The notes below the pieces were generated by a model. The model ran no database searches, had not been told where the DNA came from, and saw only the letters and a list, made by a program, of their open reading frames with translations. Positions 1 to 8,044 of a stretch of 15,086 nucleotides of DNA are shown piece after piece (the first letter of the stretch is position 1; each line of letters opens with the position of its first letter). The position numbers were made by a program, and so were the translations under genes. The DNA is from JBDSYA01 sp039925865. Its GTDB lineage: Bacteria; Bacteroidota; Ignavibacteria; Tepidaquicellales; Tepidaquicellaceae. Where the stretch lies: NCBI GenBank assembly GCA_039925865.1, contig JBDSYA010000005.1:1-15086 (forward strand). The letters run 5' to 3'.

Positions 1-508
1 CTCTGTAAGAAATTGAAGCTGTACCTGTATTTCCTTTCCTGTTATAAAGATCAAAGGTAATTCCAAAAGTGCTGAGATTATTGACAACAGAATCTCTTGA
101 AGTTCTGCAGGCAGTAGTGGTGTAATCATACACTACCATTACATCTCCTTTGGACTGTCTCTTTAAAGTCATCGCAAAAGTCTGCGCTGCTTTTACAGAA
201 TCACTACCGTTATAAGCCCATACAGACCATTGTCCGACTAATGAATCTCCTGCATTCAATCCTATCCCTGAAAGTATTCCGTCGAGTGAACTATTTGAAA
301 TAGTCAAAAGTGAATCGAATCCCGAATTGTTTGAAGATAAACTTAATCTTACATTTGTAAGTGCCGGACTTCCGAATTTCCACTTGTAAGTTACTCCCTG
401 GCCTGATCGTGACCAGTTGATATTAATTGATGAAGTATTGAAAGTTGAGGTGGTAATTGTTGTTCCGTTGGGCGGAGATAATAAATTAAAGGCTGATAAA
501 ACTGGTAT
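1..508 (-). repeat. Second 118-residue unit and following domain of the S8 protease
   Basis: Bases 508-155 encode the second of two tandem units of equal length (118 residues, 586-703). It opens IPVLSAF, where the first opens VPVLNAF, and shares LxxILxGIGxNxGDSxVGQW and a closing LTLRR/LTLKR element with it. Residues 704-754, up to the edge, open a different domain (GDVMVVYDYTTT). The match to secreted SusE-like or fibronectin-type beta-sandwich domains is from pattern only. The role is probably spacing or substrate/surface binding. Confidence 0.6.
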
Positions 509-2263
509 ACCTCTTCTAAGAGTTAACGATCTCGGTCCGTTATTTGATTTTAAAGAATCATTAACGGGTAGAACTCTGTATGTCCATACGTCCCATTGTC
601 CGACAATCGAATCTCCGGGATTTACTCCAATACCTGCAAGTATATTATCAAGCTGACCTGAACTTAAAGTCAAAGAATTTATTCCTGAAGTTAGTGAAAT
701 TTTTCTCGGTGTTGTTGTAGGGTTTCCGAAAACAAACCTATATGTAGCGCCGGTTGCAGAGGTATCCCATGTAATTGTATATTGTGTTGTTCCCATTGGA
801 AATGAAGTCAGTGTACTGCCTGCATTCGGAGTTCTAAGAGAAAATGCATTCAGCACGGGAACATTTGAAACTTTAACTTTTTGCAGAAGCTTGTTTACAT
901 TAAGTCTTCCGTTCGAAACTGTAATTCCTGCTAAAGAAGGAATTGTATCAACACTTGCAAGTAAAAATTGTTTAAACAATGCTGCAGCCGAATCCGGTCG
1001 GCTTCTGACAAGGTTCATAAATACACTGCTTGCTCCGGCATGCATCAAAGCTATTGCCCCTGCTACCTGAGGTGTTGCCATCGATGTGCCGGTCAATAAA
1101 CCGTAATTGTTGGTCGGGATGGTTGAGAGTATTGCTGTTCCCGGAGCACCCAGATCCATATTTATCGGCCCGTAACCTGCGCCGTTGTTCTTTGCATCAG
1201 TATTTGTTGTATTAGTTACTGCTATCATAAAAAGACTCGGACATGTTGTAGGCATATCACCTACGACATCAATATTAACATTATTATTCGGACCTGCTCC
1301 GGCGCTTAATATTCCTGCCATTCCTAATGAATCATAAAATGCGCACCATAAAGGAAAGTTAGCCGGCTGTCCGTTATCAATACCCCATGATGAATTTGTT
1401 GAAACTACAAATGCTCCCTGAGTACCGTTTGTTTGATTATAAATTTTTCTTTGTTTCAAAACATAACCGTAAGCTTTCACTGCTCCTACTTCTGTAGCAG
1501 AGCCGTACATAACCGGCATTGTTTTAACTTTCCAGTTCACACCTGCAATACCAATGCTGTTGTTTCCTCGTGCACCGGCTATTCCCGCGCAATGAGTGCC
1601 ATGCTGGTTTGGAGAAATTGTTCCGTTGTTTCCCCCGGCATTCCAACCGTTAATGTCATCTATGTAACCGTTGTTATCATCGTCAATTCCGTTTCCGGGA
1701 ATTTCTGCCCAGTTTCTCCAAGTATCAAGATCAGGGTGATCGATCTGTTGACCTCCGTCAACAATTGCAACAACTATTGTATCACCGAAAACGGTTGTGC
1801 CGCCAACTGAGTTATCCCATGCTTCCGGACCGTCAATGTCTGCATCCACAGTACCGCCGGTTTGTCCTGTATTATTTTTATCCCATTGCTCAGCAAACCT
1901 TGTGTCGTTTGGAATTACTCTCTCCTTAAAGTAGTGATTGAATTGTGCGATGGCAACTTTATCATTTCTCATTACAGAAAGTAAAGCATCCACCGGCTGA
2001 GATTTTTTGATATCATATTGAAACAAATAAATATTCATGTCAGGAACGAGAACTTCTTTTACTGCCAATGAAATGTTATTATAATTTTGCACAAATGCAT
2101 TCGCATCTGTACTGGTTTTAAACATTACTATAATGTCACCTTCGATATAATCTTTATCTGCATAAAAATTTGCGAGGTCATTCTGACTTGTTGTCGGATT
2201 GTTCAGGGAAAAGAAAACTATTCCCATTACAATTATTACAAGCAGCGCGTATAGAGCCTTCAT
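1..2263 (-). CDS. Secreted subtilisin-family (S8) serine protease, partial (C-terminus beyond left edge)
   Basis: A 754-codon open frame runs from an ATG at 2263 off the left edge. It starts with a signal-like segment (MKALYALLVIIVMGIVFF) and a probable inhibitor-like propeptide (about 35-110). The S8 catalytic domain follows, with Asp169 in IVDGG, His221 in HGTHCAG and Ser394 in GTSMATP, all in one frame. The segment where most S8 proteases carry the oxyanion-hole Asn (AAGN) reads SAGAGPNNN, so the usual Asn is Ala; NSSWG and GDMPTTCPS are also seen. After the catalytic domain come two successive 118-residue units (468-585 and 586-703), each with a GIGxNxGDSxVGQWxVWxY signature and probably beta-sandwich. 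A further domain begins at 704. No Shine-Dalgarno site precedes the ATG. By family and context it is exported, probably through T9SS, but the sorting domain would lie outside the window. The protease assignment is firm; the substrate is unknown. Confidence 0.93.
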   Translation of the reverse strand, partial: MKALYALLVIIVMGIVFFSLNNPTTSQNDLANFYADKDYIEGDIIVMFKTSTDANAFVQNYNNISLAVKEVLVPDMNIYLFQYDIKKSQPVDALLSVMRNDKVAIAQFNHYFKERVIPNDTRFAEQWDKNNTGQTGGTVDADIDGPEAWDNSVGGTTVFGDTIVVAIVDGGQQIDHPDLDTWRNWAEIPGNGIDDDNNGYIDDINGWNAGGNNGTISPNQHGTHCAGIAGARGNNSIGIAGVNWKVKTMPVMYGSATEVGAVKAYGYVLKQRKIYNQTNGTQGAFVVSTNSSWGIDNGQPANFPLWCAFYDSLGMAGILSAGAGPNNNVNIDVVGDMPTTCPSLFMIAVTNTTNTDAKNNGAGYGPINMDLGAPGTAILSTIPTNNYGLLTGTSMATPQVAGAIALMHAGASSVFMNLVRSRPDSAAALFKQFLLASVDTIPSLAGITVSNGRLNVNKLLQKVKVSNVPVLNAFSLRTPNAGSTLTSFPMGTTQYTITWDTSATGATYRFVFGNPTTTPRKISLTSGINSLTLSSGQLDNILAGIGVNPGDSIVGQWDVWTYRVLPVNDSLKSNNGPRSLTLRRGIPVLSAFNLLSPPNGTTITTSTFNTSSININWSRSGQGVTYKWKFGSPALTNVRLSLSSNNSGFDSLLTISNSSLDGILSGIGLNAGDSLVGQWSVWAYNGSDSVKAAQTFAMTLKRQSKGDVMVVYDYTTTACRTSRDSVVNNLSTFGITFDLYNRKGNTGTASISYR

Positions 2264-2526
2264 ACTTTTTTAAATTAATTTATTTTGAAATGGATGTTTT
2301 AAAAGAATCGAATAAAATAGGTATAATATTTTCAAAAATAACTTCTATTTTTGTCAATTTAATTTTCAATTCAGATGAGATTATAATTCAACCCGCAGTA
2401 AAACTTTTTTAGAATGACATAAAAAACATATCTAATTAATTTATTTGCACTATGATTTTAATTATCAATAACAACTTAAGAATTTTTTAAAAAATGATTA
2501 TTTGAAAAAATCTTACAAAAATTAAT

Positions 2527-2679
2527 TTACCGCGTCATTTTTTGAGAAAATGTGCTGTCAGAATTGTTAATAATCTCCCCTTCGGTCTGCCAGCCGTTTT
2601 CAATCATATCATTTACCTTCTTCTCCAGCTCGTCTGTAGAATTTGCAGTAACCGTAGTGCTTTCGTTTCCTGATTTCAT
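2527..2679 (-). CDS. Small DUF1737-like protein (50 aa)
   Basis: The ATG at 2679 follows a strong ribosome binding site, GGGAGG (2685-2690), with a five-base spacer. The frame runs 50 codons to TAA at 2527. Residues 8-35 (TVTANSTDELEKKVNDMIEN followed by GWQTEGEI) match the pattern of DUF1737 proteins, in which a short strand is followed by a helix carrying ELxxKVNxxIxxGW and then a Gly-containing turn and strand. The end FSQKMTR resembles the FxQAM end of that family. No biochemical function is established for the family. The protein is acidic, has no signal peptide and is presumably cytoplasmic. It lies 81 bases after the propeller gene and 263 before the S8 gene on the same strand. The strong Shine-Dalgarno, rare in this window, argues that it is really translated. 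The family call comes from memory of the pattern. Confidence 0.78.
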   Translation of the reverse strand: MKSGNESTTVTANSTDELEKKVNDMIENGWQTEGEIINNSDSTFSQKMTR

Positions 2680-2684
2680 TTATT

Positions 2685-2690
2685 CCTCCC
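2685..2690 (-). promoter_or_regulatory. Strong Shine-Dalgarno site of the DUF1737-like gene
   Basis: On the minus strand GGGAGG lies five bases before the ATG at 2679. It is one of only two canonical sites in the window; the other precedes the gene at 14605. It decides the start of this short gene. Confidence 0.75.
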
Positions 2691-2760
2691 TTTAATTTAT
2701 TTAAAGATAATTAATTTTAGAACTATCATTATTCGTTGTTATTTCATTAATTGAATTTAT

Positions 2761-4320
2761 TTACTTAATTAGTACCATCATTTTATTATCAGAAAATTCA
2801 CCATGCTCAAGCTGACAATAATATGCGCCGGATGCAAAAGAAGAAGCATTCCATTCCACTTCATAAGTGCCCGAGCTTAAATTAGAATCTAATAATTTAC
2901 TAACCTCTTTGCCGTTTGAGTCAAAAATTGTTAATTTCACATTTAAAGATGCACCATTTGAATTTGCAATATCAAACTTAATTTTTGTAATCGGATTAAA
3001 CGGGTTCGGATAGTTTTCATAAAGTTTAAAAGATTCGGGGACAGCGGAGCTTACCTGTTCAACATTTGCAATAAAATCAACTATCGCCGTGTAAATACTT
3101 AATATACTATTGTCCAGTCTTGCCCATATGGGCCTTACATATCCGTTGTGAGCAGTTACATTTGTATAGTCGCCGAAAAATTGTGTTGCATTCGGTGTGA
3201 AAGGTGTTTCGCTTATTTTAAAGTTTGTAAATGTTTCGCCGCCATCAGTGGACTTTGCCATATAAACATCAGTTTGTGTATTTGTATAATTTCTGCGATC
3301 GTAAAAAACAAAATATAGATAACCTGTTGATCTGTCGATCGTCATCCATGTAAAAAATTGCTGTTTTCCCGGCGCATCATTATTTACTCTCTTAACACTG
3401 CTCCAGGTATTTCCCGCGTCTGTGGATTTTATCAGCCAGACATCGGTATCAGTTGCTCCGTTTCTCTGATCAGACCAGTTGATATAAATTGTTCCCCGGT
3501 TTGGACCGTTAGAAAGATCACATGCAGTTATAGGAAGTCCGTTTGCTCTGAATATTCCCGGAATAGCAAAGTCCCAGCCTCCCGGTTGCGATGTGACAAA
3601 CTCATCATTAGCCATCCATGTGGTTCCACCATTTGTAGATTTATCCATTACAATTCCAAGCGGACCTGACCATGAAACAAATATATCTCCGTTCGGTCCT
3701 ACACAAGGCACCGCACCTTCCACAGTATTGGCATCATCAACACAATTACCCGCCTTCTTATTTATCCTGATTGCAGTGCTCCAGTCTCCACCCGCATTTA
3801 AAGATCTGGAAAATAAAATTACAGAACTGTCCGACGGCGATGCGCTACCATACTGATCAAACTGCGTCCATGTCATATATAAATTATTATTTGCCGGATC
3901 AACACATAACCATTCTTTATCCTGCTGCTTCGGAGGAACATATCCGGTGAAAGCTCCATTACTCCAGTTAACACCTCCGTTTATAGATTTTTGCACAACG
4001 ATCCTGTCAATAAAATAACTTGTAGATAAATTTGTTAAATGACCGTAATAAAAATTTCCTGCCGTATCTGCAATAATTGACGGATCTCCCCAAACACTGT
4101 ATGAAGAAGTCAAAACGGATTTGCTCCAGTTATATCCCGCATTGGATGAATAATAAACAAAGTTTAAGTTTGAACCTGCGACAAGCTGATTTGTATTTTT
4201 TGGATTTATACATATGGATGGTTCATTCGGTGATCCGGTATTTGTTATCAGGATATTCTGATATTGTGCGAATGAAACTTTTGCAATGAGAATTATTAGA
4301 AGTATTATAAGTTTTTTCAT
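2761..4320 (-). CDS. Secreted BNR/Asp-box beta-propeller protein with T9SS sorting domain
   Basis: This 519-residue protein begins with a clear signal peptide (MKKLIILLIILIAKVSFAQ). It carries six Asp-box turns of the S/TxDxGxxW type at about residues 58-65 (SSNAGYNW), 112-119, 173-180, 228-235, 299-306 (STDAGNTW) and 357-364 (STDGGETF), typical of sialidase-fold six-bladed propellers. A linker leads to the T9SS C-terminal domain opening ENYPNPFNP at 437-443 and ending MMVLIK. Such domains direct export through the outer membrane and are removed or used for anchoring. The fold alone does not prove sialidase activity: I do not see the Arg-triad arrangement clearly enough to claim it, and many such proteins only bind or are of unknown role. 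It begins 27 bases after the M61 gene on the same strand, suggesting one transcript. No Shine-Dalgarno site is seen. Confidence 0.88.
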   Translation of the reverse strand: MKKLIILLIILIAKVSFAQYQNILITNTGSPNEPSICINPKNTNQLVAGSNLNFVYYSSNAGYNWSKSVLTSSYSVWGDPSIIADTAGNFYYGHLTNLSTSYFIDRIVVQKSINGGVNWSNGAFTGYVPPKQQDKEWLCVDPANNNLYMTWTQFDQYGSASPSDSSVILFSRSLNAGGDWSTAIRINKKAGNCVDDANTVEGAVPCVGPNGDIFVSWSGPLGIVMDKSTNGGTTWMANDEFVTSQPGGWDFAIPGIFRANGLPITACDLSNGPNRGTIYINWSDQRNGATDTDVWLIKSTDAGNTWSSVKRVNNDAPGKQQFFTWMTIDRSTGYLYFVFYDRRNYTNTQTDVYMAKSTDGGETFTNFKISETPFTPNATQFFGDYTNVTAHNGYVRPIWARLDNSILSIYTAIVDFIANVEQVSSAVPESFKLYENYPNPFNPITKIKFDIANSNGASLNVKLTIFDSNGKEVSKLLDSNLSSGTYEVEWNASSFASGAYYCQLEHGEFSDNKMMVLIK

Positions 4321-4347
4321 ATTAAAAAGCTTAAGTTTATAAAATTT

Positions 4348-6072
4348 TTATATTCCTGAGATCCACTTTTCAAAGATCCGGATCTGGTTAATAGTTTTTT
4401 CTTCTGTTTCGCTGATTTTATATTTTGGAAGAGGTTTTAAAAGCTTGACCTGCAGATTCTCTATAATGCCGTTTCTGTTTATTATACAATCGACAAGATC
4501 ATTTTCATTATAGTTTTTTATAAAAGTTTTCATAAGCTCTCCGTCCATTCTTATTCCGTTAACAGAGATCAGTTCATCGTTTACATTAAGACCTGATTCA
4601 TATGCTGAACCTCCTTCATAAACTTTTATAATGATAATTTTTCCGCCTTCTGATTTGTACTCCATCTCAAATGATACCTTCAATGATTCATTTTCATTGA
4701 CTAACTTCAATCCTGCATAATTGAGAAATTCATTCAAGGGAAGGTCATCTTTACCTTTGATATATTTTTCCCAGAATTCATCCAGATTTTTTTCGCAAAC
4801 AGTCTCGCAAACTTCCTTCACTCTGCCATCAGTATAACCTTTTGATCTGTCTGATTTATAATCTTCATAAAGCATTCTCAAAGCATCATCAAGTGAGTTT
4901 TTGGCTTCCGTAGATTTTATAATTTCAAGATTAAGCATCAATGCTGCAAGAGCTCCTTTTGTGTAATAAGATATTTGCCGGTTATTATAGTTTTCATCTT
5001 TTCTGTAAAATTTTATCCATGTATCAAAACTCGACTCCTCCAGAGACTGATGAAACCTTCCTTCAAATCTCATTATGTCATTTATCTCAATTTCTAAAAA
5101 TTTGAAATATTCTTCATTATTTAAAATGCTGCATCTTCTTAAAATGAGATTATCATAAAAACTCGTCCATCCTTCAGCTACCCATAATTCTTTTGTATAG
5201 TTTTCACTTTCATAATTAAAAGGACCTAAAGCCTCGGGCCTGATTCTTTTTACATTCCATAAATGAAAAAATTCGTGTGACACAAGTCCGAGAAATTTCT
5301 TGTACAATTTTTCATCAGTAAAACCCCATCTTGCGAACTGAACAACAAATGAATTCATGTGTTCCAGACCGCCTCCGCCTTTTTCAACTAAATGAATTAT
5401 AAAAGTATAATCTTTATATGGAATATCTCCGCCCAGCAGTTTAATTTCTTCAAGCGTTATTTTTTTAAAATCATTTATTAAGATGTCTTTGTTATAATTT
5501 CCTTTTCCGGAAAGCACTATAAAATGTTTAATGTTTTCAATATCAAATTCAAGAATTTCCTGATTACCTATTTCAACAGGTGAATCAATAAACTCATCAT
5601 AATTTTCGGCTGAATAAATTGTGTTGCTCTCTTTTTTAAGACCTGTAGAGATTTTTGTCCATTCAGATGGCAGGTTGATGTTGAGTATATGTTTTGATTC
5701 TTCAAAACCCGACGCCCTCATAAATATTCCTGCATTACTTAAAAAAGCATGCCTCGCAATAATTTCACTTGTTCTTACAGTGAGCTCATTACAATAAATC
5801 TTATATTCAAATTTAATACCTTTCTGATTCTTTGTATCCAGAAGCCATGAATTTTTATTGATCTTTGTAATATTTATTCGTTCACCTTCCATATTTTCTG
5901 CCTTAACACATTCAACATTTTTGGCAAATTCTCTGAGAAGATATGATCCAGGTGTCCATACGGGCATCGAAAACTCTACCGTGTCGCGGCTAATCTCACT
6001 TAATATAATTTCGACTTCGCAGTAATGTGTGTAGGGCTTTTCAAAAGAAACCGAGTAATTAATTTCGTTCAA
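4348..6072 (-). CDS. M61-family metallopeptidase with C-terminal PDZ domain
   Basis: This 574-residue protein matches family M61 (glycyl aminopeptidase-like) over its whole length. The N-terminal beta-rich domain starts NYSVSFEKPYTHYCEVEI and includes MPVWTPGSYLLREFA. The zinc site is HEFFH (His266, Glu267, His270) in SHEFFHLWNVKRIRP. The third ligand is probably Glu300 in LWVAEGWTSFYDNL, and a conserved SYYTKGALAALMLNLE segment lies at 368-384. A PDZ domain occupies roughly 477-545 (GGSAYESGLNVNDELISVNG). No signal peptide is visible, so it is probably cytoplasmic, cleaving N-terminal small residues such as Gly or Ala from peptides. The start is TTG at 6072: no in-frame ATG precedes it nearby, the next Met is residue 36 inside the conserved domain, and the N-terminus fits the family. 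No ribosome binding site is seen. It is first in a possible minus-strand transcript with the propeller gene. Confidence 0.93.
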   Translation of the reverse strand: MNEINYSVSFEKPYTHYCEVEIILSEISRDTVEFSMPVWTPGSYLLREFAKNVECVKAENMEGERINITKINKNSWLLDTKNQKGIKFEYKIYCNELTVRTSEIIARHAFLSNAGIFMRASGFEESKHILNINLPSEWTKISTGLKKESNTIYSAENYDEFIDSPVEIGNQEILEFDIENIKHFIVLSGKGNYNKDILINDFKKITLEEIKLLGGDIPYKDYTFIIHLVEKGGGGLEHMNSFVVQFARWGFTDEKLYKKFLGLVSHEFFHLWNVKRIRPEALGPFNYESENYTKELWVAEGWTSFYDNLILRRCSILNNEEYFKFLEIEINDIMRFEGRFHQSLEESSFDTWIKFYRKDENYNNRQISYYTKGALAALMLNLEIIKSTEAKNSLDDALRMLYEDYKSDRSKGYTDGRVKEVCETVCEKNLDEFWEKYIKGKDDLPLNEFLNYAGLKLVNENESLKVSFEMEYKSEGGKIIIIKVYEGGSAYESGLNVNDELISVNGIRMDGELMKTFIKNYNENDLVDCIINRNGIIENLQVKLLKPLPKYKISETEEKTINQIRIFEKWISGI

Positions 6073-6379
6073 TGATTTTGTACTTTTAAAAAGTTTGTAA
6101 TTAAAATAATTAAACCCTGTAAAAGAAGTTATGTAAAAACTATGAAATTTTTATAAATCTATTTTATAGAATGAACCTTACCCGATTTTACATTCAAACA
6201 AATAAATAAAATATGTTTGAAAAAATTTTATTTGAGACAATTTTAATGTCGTGTCAGAAAAGGATTGACATCTTAGTCTCAAATCTTTTGACAAATCCTT
6301 GATTTTCATTCATTAAACATCTTTTTTTGGGGTGGCATAATATATGAACGTGAAAAGTTATAATTAAACAAAAATTAAT
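6073..6379. other. Divergent intergenic region (307 bases)
   Basis: This AT-rich gap separates the minus-strand M61 gene from the plus-strand membrane protein, so it should hold promoters in both directions. The only clear structure is the inverted repeat at 6230-6284. Two TTGACA hexamers occur at 6265-6270 and 6288-6293, but neither has a convincing -10 partner at the right spacing. The nearest -10-like string is CATAAT at 6336-6341. I see no RNA gene or ORF here. Confidence 0.6.
6230..6284. repeat. Inverted repeat with nested hairpin, upstream of the small membrane protein gene
   Basis: ATTTGAGAC (6230-6238) is perfectly inverted as GTCTCAAAT (6276-6284). Inside, ATGTC (6246-6250) pairs with GACAT (6267-6271). 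An alternative inner stem, TGTCA (6252-6256) with TGACA (6266-6270), competes for the same bases. The interior loop is asymmetric (7 versus 4 bases). There is no T-tract, so it is not a standard terminator. It could be an operator or a structured leader for the gene at 6380. Confidence 0.5.
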
Positions 6380-6574
6380 ATGGAAAAAAGAATTTTTGGA
6401 ATTGTTCTCCTGATATTAGGGATCGCCGGGCTTGTATTGGCAGCCACTAATTTTATGTATGACGGCACCGGTCAGAAGAATATTAAAGAAATATTAATTT
6501 ACGGAATTCTCGGAGCAATGTTCTTTTTTGTTGGCGCCGGGATGATTCGAAGCACAAAAGATAAACCAACTTAA
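6380..6574 (+). CDS. Small two-helix membrane protein (64 aa)
   Basis: This 64-residue protein has two hydrophobic helices, about residues 5-25 (IFGIVLLILGIAGLVLAA) and 37-56 (IYGILGAMFFFVGAGMI). A short polar loop (MYDGTGQKNIKE) joins them, and the tail (RSTKDKPT) is basic. Gly-rich helices and the RSTKD tail resemble small inner-membrane proteins common in Bacteroidota, loosely like DUF3185, but I cannot name a function. The ATG at 6380 has no Shine-Dalgarno site, only an A-rich leader. It stands alone between a divergent peptidase gene and a tRNA. Confidence 0.75.
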   Translation: MEKRIFGIVLLILGIAGLVLAATNFMYDGTGQKNIKEILIYGILGAMFFFVGAGMIRSTKDKPT

Positions 6575-6732
6575 TCAACTTCTCACATTTCATTTCATAA
6601 GCCTCTGATATCAGGAAAAGCAAATCTTAATATCAGAATTTTCTATTATTATTATAATAATTTTTGATAAATTTTAATTAAACCATGATTATGGGTTTGA
6701 AAAAAAAATATAAATCATTAAATTATGGACTT

Positions 6733-6806
6733 CGGAGCGTAGCGTAGCCCGGTATCGCGCCAGTTTTGGGAACTGGAGGCCGCAGGTTCGAATCCTGCCG
6801 TTCCGA
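6733..6806 (+). tRNA. tRNA-Pro (anticodon UGG)
   Basis: The full cloverleaf can be drawn. The acceptor stem is CGGAGCG (6733-6739) with CGTTCCG (6799-6805), one G-T pair, and the discriminator is A6806. The D arm contains AGCCCGGTA. The anticodon stem CCAGT/ACTGG encloses TTTGGGA, so the anticodon is TGG. The T arm is GCAGG-TTCGAAT-CCTGC. The first base C and acceptor G are usual for tRNA-Pro. CCA is not encoded (ACTAA follows), so it must be added by nucleotidyltransferase. Confidence 0.97.
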
Positions 6807-6833
6807 CTAATTTGAATAATAGTAGATTTTCTG

Positions 6834-6868
6834 AAAGTCCTTGTATATCACTCAAGGACTTTTTTTTT
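6834..6868 (+). terminator. Rho-independent terminator of tRNA-Pro
   Basis: A perfect 10-bp stem AAAGTCCTTG (6834-6843) / CAAGGACTTT (6853-6862) with a nine-base loop is followed by a T-run to 6868. It lies 28 bases after the tRNA and before pyrD, ending the tRNA transcript. Confidence 0.92.
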
Positions 6869-6926
6869 GAACTAAAATTTTTAATAAATTTTAATTTTCG
6901 CAATAAACTTTTTATTCAACTGAACT

Positions 6927-7961
6927 TTGTTTTATAAAATATTCATCAGACCGGTCTTATTTCTATTCGATCCTGAAGACGCACATAATTTCATTTTGAA
7001 TATTGTTTCACAACACACTTTTCTTTATTCCATTTTAAAATTATTATACTCTCCTGCCAAAACTTTTGAACAAAATATTTACGGAGTTAAATTTAAAAAT
7101 CAAATAGGATTAGCCGCCGGATTTGATAAAAACGGTGTTGCTTTAAAATCATGGGAGTCTCTGGGATTTTCTCATGTTGAAGTCGGTACAGTTACACCAC
7201 TGCCTCAATCCGGAAATGTTAAACCGAGAATATTTCGTTTAAAAAAAGATTGGGCATTAATAAACAGGCTGGGATTCAACAATAAAGGCGCCGTGGAAAT
7301 AAATAATAATATTCTGCTTGCTAAAAAAGATTTAGACAAAAACTTTATTGTAGGAGTAAATATTGGAAAAAATAAAAACACTTCCATTAAAGATGCCGTT
7401 AATGATTACAAAATTTGCTTCGAAAAACTCTATGATGCAGCCGATTATTTTACTTTAAACATTTCTTCACCTAATACCGAAGGATTGCGAAAACTTCATG
7501 AAGAAGAATATCTTGATAAGCTTCTGTCAGAACTTCAGATACTGAATAATGATATTTCTAAGTTAAAATCAAGAAATAATAAATGTATATTTCTAAAAAT
7601 CGCTCCCGACCTTAATTATGAAATGATTGAGCTGGTCTATAATCTGTCAGTTAAAAACAAGATCAACGGAATTATTGCAACCAATACAACAGTTGAAAGA
7701 AATAATCTGACTTCCAAAATTACTGAGCAAGGTGGCCTTAGCGGAAAGCCTCTGAAGAAAATGTCAGATAAAGTTTTAAAAAAACTCTGTGAGATGAACA
7801 AAAAGAATCCTGGAAACCCTTTGATACTGATCGGAGTTGGAGGTGTCTTCTCCAAAAAGGATTTCGATGAAAAAATCAATTTCGGTGCTTCGCTTGTCCA
7901 GTTATATACAGGATTTATTTATGAGGGTCCATCGATAATAAAAAAATTAATATCGCGTTAG
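6927..7961 (+). CDS. pyrD: Dihydroorotate dehydrogenase, quinone-dependent (class 2)
   Basis: The enzyme oxidises dihydroorotate to orotate, the fourth step of pyrimidine synthesis, passing electrons to membrane quinone. The 344-residue length and the N-terminal helical extension (IFIRPVLFLFDPEDAHNF) are those of class 2, which is membrane-associated and works without a PyrK subunit. FMN-barrel motifs are GLAAGFDKNG (61-70), VEVGTVTPLPQSGN (84-97) and INRLGFNN (112-119). The catalytic loop is NISSPNTEGLR (178-188), with Ser181 the expected base and Asn178/Asn183 binding substrate. Later motifs are NTTVERNN, GGLSGKPL and LIGVGGV near the phosphate site. The start is TTG at 6927: TGA lies in frame two codons upstream (6921-6923), and the N-terminus beginning here fits the family. 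No Shine-Dalgarno site. The upstream terminator makes this gene the first of its own transcript. Confidence 0.96.
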   Translation: MFYKIFIRPVLFLFDPEDAHNFILNIVSQHTFLYSILKLLYSPAKTFEQNIYGVKFKNQIGLAAGFDKNGVALKSWESLGFSHVEVGTVTPLPQSGNVKPRIFRLKKDWALINRLGFNNKGAVEINNNILLAKKDLDKNFIVGVNIGKNKNTSIKDAVNDYKICFEKLYDAADYFTLNISSPNTEGLRKLHEEEYLDKLLSELQILNNDISKLKSRNNKCIFLKIAPDLNYEMIELVYNLSVKNKINGIIATNTTVERNNLTSKITEQGGLSGKPLKKMSDKVLKKLCEMNKKNPGNPLILIGVGGVFSKKDFDEKINFGASLVQLYTGFIYEGPSIIKKLISR

Positions 7962-8044
7962 TGTCCTTCATCAAAACTATCGTTTATGTTTTGTAGTAAT
8001 TCTGCCGTTAAGTCAGAAGTTATTTGAAAAAATTAATTTAAAAA

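Noticed and set aside
1..6072. Left third as a defence or toxin-antitoxin island
   Set aside because: The genes are an ordinary peptidase, secreted propeller, small DUF protein and secreted protease; no nuclease, toxin, integrase or transposase is visible.
6265..6341. TTGACA hexamers with CATAAT as a promoter for the membrane protein gene
   Set aside because: Spacing from either TTGACA to CATAAT is far too long; no proper pair found.
6664..6692. tRNA promoter TTGATA - 17 bases - GATTAT
   Set aside because: The -10 matches only four of six bases in very AT-rich DNA, and other pairs score equally well.
6718..6903. A 61-codon minus-strand ORF across the tRNA, with a TAGFEPAAS-like stretch
   Set aside because: It is the reverse complement of tRNA-Pro and its terminator. 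Such TAGFEPA peptides are a well-known false-ORF signature of tRNA genes.
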